A DNA stretch of 36,098 bases from Fusobacterium sp. FSA-380-WT-3A (GCF_012843705.1 NZ_JABAFQ010000018.1:1-36098), one strand, 5' to 3'; positions 17,215 to 26,300 are shown, counted from the stretch's first letter. Numbers and translations are program-made. The notes: a model not told the origin generated them from the letters alone.

Positions 17215-17997
17215 TTAAAATTTATATAATTTTGGTTTTCTATCTCTAAATACATTTATACTTTCTCTAATATTTCTTATTATAGAAAGGTCAATATTTC
17301 CTGTTTTAATTCCTTCTTTAGAATCAGGAGTTATAACATATTCTCCCCAAGGGTCTATAATACTACTGTGTCCACCAAATTTCATAGTAGGAGTGACACC
17401 AACACTATTTATACAAACTACAAACATTTGATTTTCAATAGCCCTTGCTCTATTTAGAATATCCCAATGGGTAACTCTTTTATCTGGCCAAGCAGCTGGA
17501 AGAAAGAAGATTTCAATTCCTTCTAAAGCATTTTTTCTTATCCATTCAACAAATCTTACATCATAGCAGATACATAATCCACATTTAATTCCATCTAATT
17601 CAAAAATACAAAGTTTATTTCCTGCTTTAAAAATATTATCTTCACCTGAAGGAGAAAATAAATGTACTTTATTATAAGAAGCTATTTCTTTACCTTTTCT
17701 ATCAAAGATAAAAGCTGTATTAAAAAGTTCATTATTTTCTAAATTAGCAATAGACCCACCAACAATATTAACATTTAATTTTTTAGAAAGAGAAGATAGT
17801 AAAGACTTAGTTCGACTTCCATTTTTGTCAGCAAGTTCTATAACATTTGCTGGAAAAAAAGATGTATTCCACATTTCAGGGAGAACAATTACATCAGGAT
17901 TTTCTTTACTTGCATTTATTATTTCATTTTCAATAATTTTAAAATTTTCATCAACATCTCCTAAAATTAGATTAGGTTGAATAAGTGATATTTTCAT
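17215..17997 (-). CDS. Carbon-nitrogen hydrolase (nitrilase superfamily, omega-amidase-like)
   Basis: A 260-residue nitrilase-superfamily hydrolase with the full catalytic triad: E41 in VLPEMWNTSFFP, K110 in SYNKVHLFSPSGED and C144 in GLCICYDVRFVEW. The YDVRF context and length fit the Nit2/YafV branch, whose members hydrolyse the terminal amide of alpha-keto acid amides such as 2-oxoglutaramate, or N-carbamoyl compounds in related branches. It has no signal peptide and is cytoplasmic. It is the first gene of the operon, 10 bases before the DUF2848 gene, and RBS AAGGAG precedes the ATG. In this context it likely cleaves an amide taken up by the TRAP system. Confidence 0.88.
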   Translation of the reverse strand: MKISLIQPNLILGDVDENFKIIENEIINASKENPDVIVLPEMWNTSFFPANVIELADKNGSRTKSLLSSLSKKLNVNIVGGSIANLENNELFNTAFIFDRKGKEIASYNKVHLFSPSGEDNIFKAGNKLCIFELDGIKCGLCICYDVRFVEWIRKNALEGIEIFFLPAAWPDKRVTHWDILNRARAIENQMFVVCINSVGVTPTMKFGGHSSIIDPWGEYVITPDSKEGIKTGNIDLSIIRNIRESINVFRDRKPKLYKF

Positions 17998-18013
17998 TTT
18001 TCACGCTCCTTTT

Positions 18014-18021
18014 GGTATACC
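18014..18021. promoter_or_regulatory. candidate GntR operator GGTATACC
   Basis: Perfect 8-bp palindrome directly downstream of the operon's -10 box, around the transcription start, where a repressor would block initiation. A second AGGTAT half occurs next to the -10. FadR/FCD regulators bind short palindromes of this kind. The link to the GntR gene at 12962-13603 is inferred. Confidence 0.5.
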
Positions 18022-18027
18022 TAATAC

Positions 18028-18056
18028 ATAATACCTTATACTTTTTTATTTGTCAA
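18028..18056 (-). promoter_or_regulatory. promoter of the amidase-DUF2848-TRAP operon
   Basis: On the minus strand TTGACA (18056-18051), 17-base spacer, TATTAT (18033-18028). Consensus -35 and spacing. Confidence 0.8.
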
Positions 18057-18202
18057 TAGAAATTTGGAAAAATGTAGATATTTTAATTTTATTGTTTTAT
18101 AAATGGAATTAAAATTATAAACTTGTATAAAAATAAAATATTTTTTGATGTGTGAATAAATAAAGATGATATTTTTTTATATTAAGTAAATTAAAAATAA
18201 TA

Positions 18203-18211
18203 TGGTATAAT
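18203..18211 (+). promoter_or_regulatory. extended -10 promoter of the mfd cluster
   Basis: TGGTATAAT, an extended -10, 31 bases before the GTG start of mfd. The -35 region is not clear. Confidence 0.5.
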
Positions 18212-18242
18212 ATATTAAAATAAACAATGAGGAGAGGCTAAA

Positions 18243-21224
18243 GTGAAATTTGAAAATTTACAAATAGATGACATATATAGAGGCTCACTTCCCTTTTTCC
18301 TAAGCAAAAAAAAAGGGGGAATAATATTTTTAGCCTCATCAAATAAAAATATAGAAGATTATTACTACACACTAAAAGATATATATAATTATCCTATTCT
18401 TACAATAGATGATTTTTATGACGACTTTGATATTTACAACAAAAACTATAATCTTTTAGAAATCTTAAAAAATGAAAAAAACTATATTATTCTAATCTCT
18501 CTACAAGGAATATTGGGAGAATATACAGATAGAGGGGAAGCTCTATCTTTTTCTTGTGGAGATAGTTTAAGCTTAAAAGATATAGAAGAAAAACTAATTG
18601 AAAGTGGATATACCAAAAATTATATTATAGAAAATAAAATGGAATACTCTATAAGAGGGGACATTTTGGATATATACCCATTAAATATGGAAAACCCCAT
18701 AAGAATTGAGTTATTTGGAGATGAAATTGATAGAATAACAGAATTTGATTCTTATACCCAAAGAAGTATTGGAGAAAAAGATAAAATATTATTGTATATA
18801 AACAAAAATAAAAACAAAAATTTTTCTTTTTTCCAATTAGTAGATAAATTTTCTACTACTTTTAATTTTAGATTTATAGAAAATACAGAGATTCTTAGAT
18901 ATAAACTAGAAGAGTATATTTTAAAAGATAGAGATAGAGAGGAAAAATATAGAGAGATTTTTAATACTGCCTTAGAGGAATTTAAACCTATTGAAACTAA
19001 AAGATTTGATTTTGACAAAATTAAAAAGTATGAAGATTTAGAGGTTATAAAAAAGGAGAGTAAAAAACAAAAAATCTTAATTCTTTCAGAAGAGAAAAAA
19101 AGATATGATGAGATTTTCCAAGGTTGTAAAAATATTGAAATAGAAAAATATCCTCACTATGAGGGGTTTAAGTATAATGATATATTAGTCCTTACAGATA
19201 GAGAGATAAAAGGGATAAAAGTAAAGAAAGAAACAACTAACAAAAGAGGAATAAGATATAGTGATGTCAATCAAATTAGAGAAAATGATTATATTATCCA
19301 TGAAACCTTTGGAGTGGGAATATATTTAGGAATAGAAACCATTGATGGAAAAGACTATTTAAAAATTCAGTATGCTGGAGAAGACAAGCTTTATGTCCCT
19401 ACTGAAAACCTAAACAGAATAGAGAAATATATCTATGATATGGGAAATACTCCAGAGATTTATAATTTAGGTAGAAGAGGATTCAAAAGAAAAAGAGAAA
19501 AATTAGAAGAGGAGATGAAAAAATTTGCTGAGGAGCTTATAAAAATACAAGCTCGTAGACAGGGAAATTATGGATATGCCTTTTCTAAAGATACAGTATG
19601 GCAAGAGGAATTTGAAGAGGGATTCCCATATACAGAAACTAAAGACCAATTAGAAGCTATAAAAATGGTAAAAGAGGATATGGAGTCCCCTAGAGTTATG
19701 GATAGAATTATCTGTGGTGATGTGGGATATGGTAAGACAGAGGTAGCTATGAGAGCTACTTTTAAGGCTGTGGCTGATGATAAACAGGTATTAATTTTAA
19801 CACCTACCACAGTTTTGGCAGACCAACATTATGAAAGATTTAAAGAGAGATTTCAAAATTATCCAATAAATATAGCTCTTTTAAGTAGAATAAAAACACC
19901 TAAAGAGCAAGAGGAGATTTTAAAGAAAATCTATACAGGTGGAGTTGATATTGTAATAGGTACTCACAGACTTTTATCAGATGATGTAAAATTTAACGAT
20001 TTAGGTTTGGTAATAGTTGATGAGGAACAAAAATTTGGAGTAAAAGCTAAAGAAAAATTAAAGACTATGAAAGAAAATGTAGATTTATTAACCCTTACAG
20101 CTACACCAATTCCAAGAACTTTAAACCTAGCTCTTTTAGGAATTAGAGATATATCTATTATAAAGACACCACCTACAAACAGACTTCCAATAGAAAATAT
20201 TATTATAGATAGTGATGATAAGAGTATAAAAGAAGCTATAATGAAAGAAATTGGAAGAGAGGGGCAAGTATTCTATATTTATAACTCTGTTTATTCAATG
20301 GAATACAAAGAGAAAAAATTGAAAGAGTTACTTCCTCCATATATAAAAATAAAATATATTCATGGTAGAATGTCACCTCAAAGTATAAAAGAGATATTAC
20401 ATGAATTTGAAAATGGTGATGTAGACGTATTACTAACTACTACAATAATAGAAAATGGAATTGATATAGAAAATGCTAATACTATTATTATAGAGGGAAT
20501 TGAAAAATTGGGACTTTCTCAAATTTATCAACTTAGAGGTAGAGTAGGAAGAGGAAAGAGAAAGGCTTATTGCTATATAGTAAATGATATAGATAGAAAA
20601 TATAATAAGAAAACTAAACTTAGAAAAGAAAGTATAGAGAATTTAAAAGGTTTAGGTGGTGGATTTAATCTATCTTTAGAGGATATGAATATTCGTGGTG
20701 CTGGAGAGATTTTAGGAGAAAAGCAACATGGAGCTTTGGAAACTTTTGGATATAATTTGTATCTAAAACTTTTACAAGAGGAAATGGAAAAACAAAGGGG
20801 AGAATACAAAGACAAGGGAGATATTACAATAGACTTCTTAGAAAATGGATATATCCCAGCTACTTATATAGAGGAGTTTGAAAAAATCAATATTTATAAA
20901 AGGGCTATGGACTTAAAAACAGTTCCAGAGATAGAGGAGCTATTTAGAGAGGTAGAAGATAGATTTGGAAAAGCTCCAAAAGAGGTTGCCACACTTTTTG
21001 AAAATCTAAAGATAAAAATAAAGGCCTCTGATATTGGTGTAAAATCCATTAGTGAAATAGAAAAAAATAAATATGCAATGACCTTTATCCCTGAAAGAGT
21101 TGATTTTGATAGAATCCTTACAATGATTACTACAGGGAAATGTAAATTAAAAACAAAAAATTCTATTCTTTACGAAAAAACTATAGATGAATTTTTTAAT
21201 GAATACCAAGAAATAGAGATATAA
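18243..21224 (+). CDS. mfd: Transcription-repair coupling factor Mfd
   Basis: A 993-residue Mfd, shorter than the 1,148 of E. coli. It removes RNA polymerase stalled at DNA lesions and recruits UvrA. Order of domains: degenerate UvrB-like N-terminal region (about 1-250, with DILDIYPLNMENPIRIELFGDEID), RNA-polymerase-interacting CarD-like domain (about 338-400, NDYIIHETFGVGIYLG), then the RecG-like translocase with Walker A CGDVGYGKTE (491-500), DEEQ (593-596), LTATPIPRTL and the motif VI region QLRGRVGRGKRKAY, and a C-terminal TRCF domain. The start is GTG with RBS GAGGAGAGG. It is the first gene of mfd-mazG-rqcP-ispE-spoVG, the same order seen in part in the Bacillus yab region. Confidence 0.97.
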   Translation: MKFENLQIDDIYRGSLPFFLSKKKGGIIFLASSNKNIEDYYYTLKDIYNYPILTIDDFYDDFDIYNKNYNLLEILKNEKNYIILISLQGILGEYTDRGEALSFSCGDSLSLKDIEEKLIESGYTKNYIIENKMEYSIRGDILDIYPLNMENPIRIELFGDEIDRITEFDSYTQRSIGEKDKILLYINKNKNKNFSFFQLVDKFSTTFNFRFIENTEILRYKLEEYILKDRDREEKYREIFNTALEEFKPIETKRFDFDKIKKYEDLEVIKKESKKQKILILSEEKKRYDEIFQGCKNIEIEKYPHYEGFKYNDILVLTDREIKGIKVKKETTNKRGIRYSDVNQIRENDYIIHETFGVGIYLGIETIDGKDYLKIQYAGEDKLYVPTENLNRIEKYIYDMGNTPEIYNLGRRGFKRKREKLEEEMKKFAEELIKIQARRQGNYGYAFSKDTVWQEEFEEGFPYTETKDQLEAIKMVKEDMESPRVMDRIICGDVGYGKTEVAMRATFKAVADDKQVLILTPTTVLADQHYERFKERFQNYPINIALLSRIKTPKEQEEILKKIYTGGVDIVIGTHRLLSDDVKFNDLGLVIVDEEQKFGVKAKEKLKTMKENVDLLTLTATPIPRTLNLALLGIRDISIIKTPPTNRLPIENIIIDSDDKSIKEAIMKEIGREGQVFYIYNSVYSMEYKEKKLKELLPPYIKIKYIHGRMSPQSIKEILHEFENGDVDVLLTTTIIENGIDIENANTIIIEGIEKLGLSQIYQLRGRVGRGKRKAYCYIVNDIDRKYNKKTKLRKESIENLKGLGGGFNLSLEDMNIRGAGEILGEKQHGALETFGYNLYLKLLQEEMEKQRGEYKDKGDITIDFLENGYIPATYIEEFEKINIYKRAMDLKTVPEIEELFREVEDRFGKAPKEVATLFENLKIKIKASDIGVKSISEIEKNKYAMTFIPERVDFDRILTMITTGKCKLKTKNSILYEKTIDEFFNEYQEIEI

Positions 21225-21255
21225 AAGAACTTATTAAAATAAAAGAGGTGTAAAA

Positions 21256-22008
21256 TTGAAAGAGTTTTATAAATTGGTAGAAACTTTAAATATTTTAAGA
21301 GGGGACAATGGTTGTCCTTGGGATAGAGAGCAAACAAGGGAAAGTTTAAAAGCTCCATTTTTAGAAGAGGTTTATGAAGCCTTAGATGTTATGGATAAAG
21401 GTGGAGAGGAGCTGTGTGGAGAGTTAGGAGATGTACTTCTACATATTATTTTTCAAGGAAAGATAGCAGAGGAAAAGGGAGAGTTTACTATTGAGGATAT
21501 TTGTCAAAAAATAAATGAAAAATTAATTAGAAGACATCCTCATATATTTGGAAATATAGATGTTAGTAGTGTATCTGATGTAGAAAAAAATTGGGAAGAG
21601 ATAAAGAAAACAGAGAAAGAGCATCAAAATAGAAAATCTATATTAGATGGAATCCCAAAAGGATTACCAGCTCTTTTAAAAGCTCAAAAAATTCAAAAGA
21701 AAGTTAAAAAATATGGTTTTGATTGGGATAATATAGATGATGTATATGCCAAAGTTCAAGAGGAGATAAAAGAGGTAGAAGAAGCAGTAAAAGAAAATAA
21801 CTATGAACATATTGAAGAGGAAATAGGAGATTTACTTTTTGCTATAACAAACTATGCTAGACATTTGGGAGTAGATTCTTCTGAAGCTCTTAGAAAGACA
21901 AATGAGAAATTTGAAAAGAGATTTAGATATATAGAAGAAAACTGTGATATAGAAAATTCAACTCTTGAAGAGATGGATAAATTCTGGAATGAAGCTAAAA
22001 AAAGATAA
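21256..22008 (+). CDS. mazG: Nucleoside triphosphate pyrophosphohydrolase MazG
   Basis: A 250-residue MazG with two copies of the helical pyrophosphatase domain. The N-terminal half has LRGDNGCPWDREQT and EEVYEALDVMD...ELGDVLLHIIF; the C-terminal half has GFDWDNIDDVYAKVQEEIKEVEEA and EEIGDLLFAITNYARHL, each supplying an ExxE...ExxD metal site. It cleaves NTPs to NMP and pyrophosphate, acting as house-cleaning. The start codon is TTG, chosen because AGAGGTG precedes it and the homology begins right there. It lies 31 bases after mfd. Confidence 0.95.
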   Translation: MKEFYKLVETLNILRGDNGCPWDREQTRESLKAPFLEEVYEALDVMDKGGEELCGELGDVLLHIIFQGKIAEEKGEFTIEDICQKINEKLIRRHPHIFGNIDVSSVSDVEKNWEEIKKTEKEHQNRKSILDGIPKGLPALLKAQKIQKKVKKYGFDWDNIDDVYAKVQEEIKEVEEAVKENNYEHIEEEIGDLLFAITNYARHLGVDSSEALRKTNEKFEKRFRYIEENCDIENSTLEEMDKFWNEAKKR

Positions 22009-22074
22009 AAAATACATAAAAAGGGTTGACATATGTAAAAAATAAGGTATAACTTAAATATAGGAGTGTTTACA

Positions 22075-22368
22075 ATGAGATTAGATAAGTTTTTGAAAGT
22101 TAGTAGAATTATAAAAAGAAGACCTATTGCAAAGGTAGTTGTTGATGGTGGGAAAGCTAAAATCAACGGAAAAGTTGCAAAACCTAGTACAGAGGTAAAA
22201 GTGGGAGATATTTTAGAGATAGAATATTATGACAAATATTTTAAATTTGAAATATTAGAAGTTCCTACAGGAAATGTATCAAAAGATAAAAGTAATGATT
22301 TAGTAAGTGTCTTAGAAAGTTCAGGATTAAAAATAGATTTAAGTAGTGAAGAGGAGATACTAGAGTAA
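22075..22368 (+). CDS. rqcP: S4-domain RNA-binding protein RqcP (YabO-like)
   Basis: A 97-residue single S4-domain protein starting MRLDKFLKVSRIIKRRPIAK, with the S4 core VVDGGKAKINGKVAKPSTEVKVGD. The family (RqcP/YabO, Hsp15-like) binds the 50S subunit and works with RqcH in ribosome quality control in Bacillus. The location right after mazG, as in Bacillus subtilis, supports RqcP over Hsp15. A GTG at 22066 would add three residues but lies within the Shine-Dalgarno TAGGAG; ATG 22075 is the better start. The stop codon overlaps the ispE start by one base. Confidence 0.85.
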   Translation: MRLDKFLKVSRIIKRRPIAKVVVDGGKAKINGKVAKPSTEVKVGDILEIEYYDKYFKFEILEVPTGNVSKDKSNDLVSVLESSGLKIDLSSEEEILE

Positions 22369-23222
22369 TGGTAATAGAAAGTAATGCAAAGATAAATATA
22401 GGACTTAATATTATAGAGAGATTGCCAAATGGTTATCATAATTTAGATATGACAATGATTCCTATATCTCTTGCAGATAAACTTACTATAGATTTTAAAA
22501 ATAAAAAAGGGAAGTTAAAAATCACATCTAATATTGAAAGTATCCCTACTGATGAATCTAATATCCTTTACAAAGTCTATAAAAGATTTTATGAGAGATT
22601 ACAAGTTGAGTCAGAGGAAGTGTCAATCTATTTAGAAAAACATATTCCTCATGAAGCTGGACTTGGTGGGGGAAGCTCAAATGGAGGTTTTTTTCTTCGT
22701 GAGTTAAATAAGTTTCATAATCTACCTTTTACAGATGAAGAACTTATGGATATTGGAAAAAAAGTGGGAGCTGATATACCGTTTTTTATCAAAAATAAGC
22801 CTTGTAGAGTACAAGGAATAGGGGAGAAACTTATTGAGATAGAAAATAATTTAGACTGTGATATTATACTTATAAAACCAAAATTTGGAGTTTCTACAAA
22901 GGAAGCCTATGAGATGTATGGTAAATTAACCAATAAAAAATTTGCTAATATAGATAAAATTGTAGAAGCTTTAAAAGAAAATAATTTAAAAGAAGTCATA
23001 ACTTACAACGAAAATATGCTAGAACAAGGACTTTTAATAAGCAACAGAGAAATTCAAAATTTCAGAGAAAAGAGTTACAATATGGGGGAAGTAAATCTTT
23101 TTATGTCAGGGAGTGGAAGTTGTTATTATATCCTTTGTGAAAAAGAAGTAACCTCTAAATGTATTGATATTCTACTAAAGACTTTTAAGGATTGCTATAT
23201 AACAAGATGCAATTTTTTATAA
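22368..23222 (+). CDS. ispE: 4-diphosphocytidyl-2-C-methyl-D-erythritol kinase IspE
   Basis: A 284-residue GHMP kinase of the non-mevalonate isoprenoid pathway. It begins VIESNAKINIGLNIIERLPNGYHNLDMTM, the IspE N-terminal signature, and has the ATP loop HEAGLGGGSSNGGFFLRELN plus GADIPFFIKNKPCRVQGIGE and the GHMP C-terminal FMSGSGSCYYI. Length is normal. ATG overlaps the rqcP stop by one base (TAATG), so translation is coupled. Presence implies isopentenyl diphosphate is made by the MEP route. Confidence 0.95.
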   Translation: MVIESNAKINIGLNIIERLPNGYHNLDMTMIPISLADKLTIDFKNKKGKLKITSNIESIPTDESNILYKVYKRFYERLQVESEEVSIYLEKHIPHEAGLGGGSSNGGFFLRELNKFHNLPFTDEELMDIGKKVGADIPFFIKNKPCRVQGIGEKLIEIENNLDCDIILIKPKFGVSTKEAYEMYGKLTNKKFANIDKIVEALKENNLKEVITYNENMLEQGLLISNREIQNFREKSYNMGEVNLFMSGSGSCYYILCEKEVTSKCIDILLKTFKDCYITRCNFL

Positions 23223-23254
23223 GTTATATAATACATAATAAGGACGGTGCTAAA

Positions 23255-23560
23255 ATGAAAATTACAGATGTAAGACTAAGAACAGTTAAAGGGGAAGATG
23301 ATGCAAAATTAAAAGCTTATGCTGATGTAACATTTGAGGGATGTTTTGTTGTTCATGGACTAAAAATTATTGATGGACAAAAGGGAATGTTTGTAGCCAT
23401 GCCTTCAAGAAAAATGCCAGATGGAGAATATAAAGACATAGCTCATCCAATTACATTAGACCTAAGAAAAGCAATAACTGAAACAGTTATAGCTAAATAT
23501 AATGAGGTTTTAAAATCTGAAGGAGAGGCTGAAGTAGAGGCAGCTCCAGTTGAAGAATAA
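23255..23560 (+). CDS. spoVG: SpoVG-family RNA/DNA-binding regulator
   Basis: A 101-residue SpoVG homologue: MKITDVRLRTVKGEDDAKLKA at the start, then VTFEGCFVVHGLKIIDG and GMFVAMPSRKMPDGEYKDIAHP, followed by a short acidic tail. In Gram-positives and Borrelia SpoVG is a broad regulator that binds nucleic acids. The frame is open up to 23192 with an ATG-like start inside ispE, but homology begins at 23255 and AAGGA lies just upstream. It is the last gene of the mfd cluster, 32 bases after ispE, matching the ispE-spoVG neighbourhood of Firmicutes. Confidence 0.95.
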   Translation: MKITDVRLRTVKGEDDAKLKAYADVTFEGCFVVHGLKIIDGQKGMFVAMPSRKMPDGEYKDIAHPITLDLRKAITETVIAKYNEVLKSEGEAEVEAAPVEE

Positions 23561-23600
23561 AAAATATTTTATGAAGATAAGTTTTTTATTTTATGAGGAT

Positions 23601-23639
23601 AAAGAAGTTGTTGTAATTTTTACAATAACTTCTTTTTTA
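23601..23639 (+). terminator. intrinsic terminator of the mfd-spoVG cluster
   Basis: 16-bp stem AAAGAAGTTGTTGTAA (23601-23616) / TTACAATAACTTCTTT (23620-23635) with one G:T pair, tight loop, then a T run. Confidence 0.9.
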
Positions 23640-23678
23640 TTTAAAAGAAAAAGACTATCACAATTTTTGTAATAGTCT
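23640..23678 (-). terminator. intrinsic terminator of the hom-lysC operon
   Basis: On the minus strand AGACTATTACAA (23678-23667) / TTGTGATAGTCT (23663-23652), 12 pairs with one G:T, followed by TTTTTCTTTTAAAT. It is back to back with the terminator of the opposite strand. Confidence 0.88.
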
Positions 23679-23708
23679 CTCCCTTGCGTATCTATTTTAA
23701 CAGGATTA

Positions 23709-25031
23709 TTAAGCAATAAATTTATTGTAAATAGTTTCAATAGTCTTTTTAAAGTTCTTGTTGTCAACTCCAATAATGATATTTATTTCATCTGGACTTT
23801 GAGAAATAGTTTTGATGTTTATTCCCATATCTCCTACTGCTCCAAATATTTTTCCAGAGATTCCAGGAGTTTTTGCCATATTTCTACCTACAATAGATAT
23901 AAAACTTATTCCATCATTAAATTTGATATTTTCAATATTACAATAATTTTTAATATCTGTTACTAGTTCAAAAGCTTTTCCATTTAGAGATTTAGTAGAA
24001 ACAACCACAGAGAAAGTATCTACTCCTGTAGGAATTTGCTCAATATTTAAATCATATTTTTCAAAAATATCTAAAACTCTTTTTATTGCACCAATTTCAT
24101 TAGAAATTCCATCTTTATAGAAAGATATTGAAGTAAAATCCTTTCTACCAGCAATCCCTGTAATGATATTTTTCTTATTTTCTTCCAATAACTCACTTCC
24201 CTCATTTACAATAAGAGTTCCATTATTTTCTGGACAATTTGTATTTCTTATATTTATTGGAATATTAGCAATTTTTACAGGATAAACAGCATCAGTATGC
24301 AATACATCAGCTCCCATATATGATAATTCTCTTAATTCATTATAAGTTAATATTTCAATTTGTTTTGGATTTTTAATAATATTAGGGTCAGCCATAAGAA
24401 TACCTGATACATCAGTCCAGTTTTCATAAAGTTCAGCTCCTACACAGTTAGCCATAATAGAACCTGTAATATCAGAACCACCCCTTGAAAATAATTTTAT
24501 ATCTCCATTAGGTAGAGAACCATAAAAACCAGGGATAACAGCTTTAGGGCATTTTTCAATAGCTGTAACTATAGCCTCTTTTGTTTTTTTCATATTTACT
24601 TTACCATCATATTGAAAATGGATAATATCTTTGGCATCAATAAAGGAATATCCCAAATAATCAGCCATAAGTTTAGCTGTTAGGTACTCCCCTCTACTTA
24701 CTAAAAAGTCTTCTGGAATATTTGATTTCATCAATTTTTTTATTTCGTCAAACTCTTTATCTAAGTCAACGGATAAGTTTAAACTATTTTTTATCTCTCT
24801 ATATCTACTTTCAATAGTTGCCATTATCCAATCATAATTTACTTTATATTTTATATGAGCGTGACAAAGATATAATAAATCTGTGATTTTATTGTCATCT
24901 TTAAATCTTTTCCCACCAGCAGACACTACAACTATATGTCTTTTTTCGTCACTTGAAATAATATCTTTTACCTTTTTAAATTGATTGCTATCTGCTACCG
25001 ATGAACCACCAAATTTAGCTACTTTTATCAT
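23709..25031 (-). CDS. lysC: Aspartate kinase
   Basis: A 440-residue monofunctional aspartokinase, first step of the aspartate-family amino-acid pathway. The kinase domain begins MIKVAKFGGSSVADSNQF and contains VVSAGGKR, LVSRGEYLTAKLMA, FSRGGSDITGS and ENWTDVSGILMADP. The C-terminal 150 residues hold tandem ACT domains (SFYKDGISNEIGAIKRVLDIF; SIVGRNMAKTPGISGKIFGAV) for feedback by lysine or threonine. The frame extends to a TTG at 25046, but GAGGTGG precedes the ATG at 25031 and homology starts there. It lies 31 bases after hom on the same strand, so kinase and dehydrogenase are encoded separately in one operon. Confidence 0.95.
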   Translation of the reverse strand: MIKVAKFGGSSVADSNQFKKVKDIISSDEKRHIVVVSAGGKRFKDDNKITDLLYLCHAHIKYKVNYDWIMATIESRYREIKNSLNLSVDLDKEFDEIKKLMKSNIPEDFLVSRGEYLTAKLMADYLGYSFIDAKDIIHFQYDGKVNMKKTKEAIVTAIEKCPKAVIPGFYGSLPNGDIKLFSRGGSDITGSIMANCVGAELYENWTDVSGILMADPNIIKNPKQIEILTYNELRELSYMGADVLHTDAVYPVKIANIPINIRNTNCPENNGTLIVNEGSELLEENKKNIITGIAGRKDFTSISFYKDGISNEIGAIKRVLDIFEKYDLNIEQIPTGVDTFSVVVSTKSLNGKAFELVTDIKNYCNIENIKFNDGISFISIVGRNMAKTPGISGKIFGAVGDMGINIKTISQSPDEINIIIGVDNKNFKKTIETIYNKFIA

Positions 25032-25062
25032 AAAAATCCACCTCAAATTTTATTTCATTTTT

Positions 25063-26214
25063 TTAATTAAATCTTGCAAAAAAAGCATCTTGTACATTAT
25101 ATTTTTTAAACAAATCATTTATTGTATTAACAGGAATCTCCTTTGTAATATAAATATTATTTCCAACTTTTTTATCAATTATTTTATTTATTTCCTCATT
25201 GAAATATTTTTCATCAACTCTTAAATAATATTTATTGCAAATTAGAGAGTAGTCAATAACATAACTTTTATTACAATATTTCATAGGGTCTTTATTTTTG
25301 TTTATAATATTTATTAAGTCTTGTACTACTGCATTACCTGTAGGAAGTTTTCCAGCTCCTTGTCCATAGAATTTTAATTCTCCCACTGATTCTCCAACGA
25401 TTGTTCCAATATTAAAGTTTTCAGGAATATTTCCCTCAAGAGCAGAAGAATCAAATAAAACAGGCTCAATAACACCAACTATCCTATTATCTTTAGATAC
25501 AGTTTTTGCAATAAGTTTTACAGTTAAACTGATAGAATTGAAATAATCTACATCAGATTTTTTTATATTTCTTATTCCAAAAACAGGTATATCATCTTCA
25601 GAAAATATATGATTAAAAGCTAATTTTGAACTTATAATCAATTTTCTTAAAATATCAATACCATCAATATCATCAGTTGGGTCTTTTTCAGCATAACCTA
25701 GCTCTTGAGCCTTTTTTAATATCTCATCAAATTCATATCCAAATTTATTCATATTGTATAGAATAAAATTAGTAGTTCCATTAAAAATTCCACTTATAGA
25801 GGAGATTTCGTCAATGGCCTTAACTTTTTTTATTGATTCTATCCAATGAACTCCCCCACCTACACTGGCTTCATACAAAAATTTTACCTTATTTTTTTCA
25901 GCTAACTCTGTAAAATATTTAAGATGTTTAGCAACTACTGCTTTATTAGAAGTAACTACATTTTTTCCACTTTTAAGAGCTGCTTCTATATATTCAAAAG
26001 CAGGATTTATTCCCCCCATAACTTCCACAATAGTATCTATATTTGAATCTGTTAAGATATTATAAAATTCTCTTGTCATTATAGGAGAGGTTATTTGTCT
26101 ATTGGCTTTTATAAGGATTTTTTCAACAGTAATATCATATTTGAAATTATCCTTTTGTAAAATTTCATAAACACCACTACCAACAGTTCCAAAACCAAGT
26201 AAAGCAATTTTCAT
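25063..26214 (-). CDS. hom: Homoserine dehydrogenase
   Basis: A 383-residue homoserine dehydrogenase, converting aspartate semialdehyde to homoserine. It has the NAD(P) loop LLGFGTVGSGVYE (from residue 5), VEVMGGINPAFEYIEAAL, VTSNKAVVAKH, ASVGGGVHWIESI, ISGIFNGTTNFIL, QELGYAEKDPTDDIDGID, KLIISSKLAF and the C-terminal YGQGAGKLPTGNAVVQDL. The last 80 residues look like a shortened ACT region (YYLRVDEKYFNEEINKII), so threonine control may be reduced. I start at ATG 26214, preceded by GAGAGGTGG; the frame extends 16 codons upstream without support. First gene of hom-lysC. Confidence 0.94.
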   Translation of the reverse strand: MKIALLGFGTVGSGVYEILQKDNFKYDITVEKILIKANRQITSPIMTREFYNILTDSNIDTIVEVMGGINPAFEYIEAALKSGKNVVTSNKAVVAKHLKYFTELAEKNKVKFLYEASVGGGVHWIESIKKVKAIDEISSISGIFNGTTNFILYNMNKFGYEFDEILKKAQELGYAEKDPTDDIDGIDILRKLIISSKLAFNHIFSEDDIPVFGIRNIKKSDVDYFNSISLTVKLIAKTVSKDNRIVGVIEPVLFDSSALEGNIPENFNIGTIVGESVGELKFYGQGAGKLPTGNAVVQDLINIINKNKDPMKYCNKSYVIDYSLICNKYYLRVDEKYFNEEINKIIDKKVGNNIYITKEIPVNTINDLFKKYNVQDAFFARFN

Positions 26215-26271
26215 TTTTCCACCTCTCAAATTATTCCGTATTCTAAAGACAAATGTTTTCAATTTAGAGAA

Positions 26272-26300
26272 AGCATAACAAAATTTTTTAAAAAAGTAAA
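26272..26300 (-). promoter_or_regulatory. possible promoter of hom-lysC
   Basis: On the minus strand TTTACT (26300-26295), 17 bases, TATGCT (26277-26272), giving a leader of about 50 bases. Neither box is consensus. No T-box or riboswitch is seen upstream. Confidence 0.35.

Noticed and set aside
17205-17255. 17-residue N-terminal extension of the DUF2848 protein
   Set aside because: Overlaps the end of the amidase gene, while AAGGAGG lies directly before ATG 17204.
23192-23254. 21-residue N-terminal extension of SpoVG
   Set aside because: Overlaps the end of ispE, is not conserved in the family, and a better RBS precedes ATG 23255.
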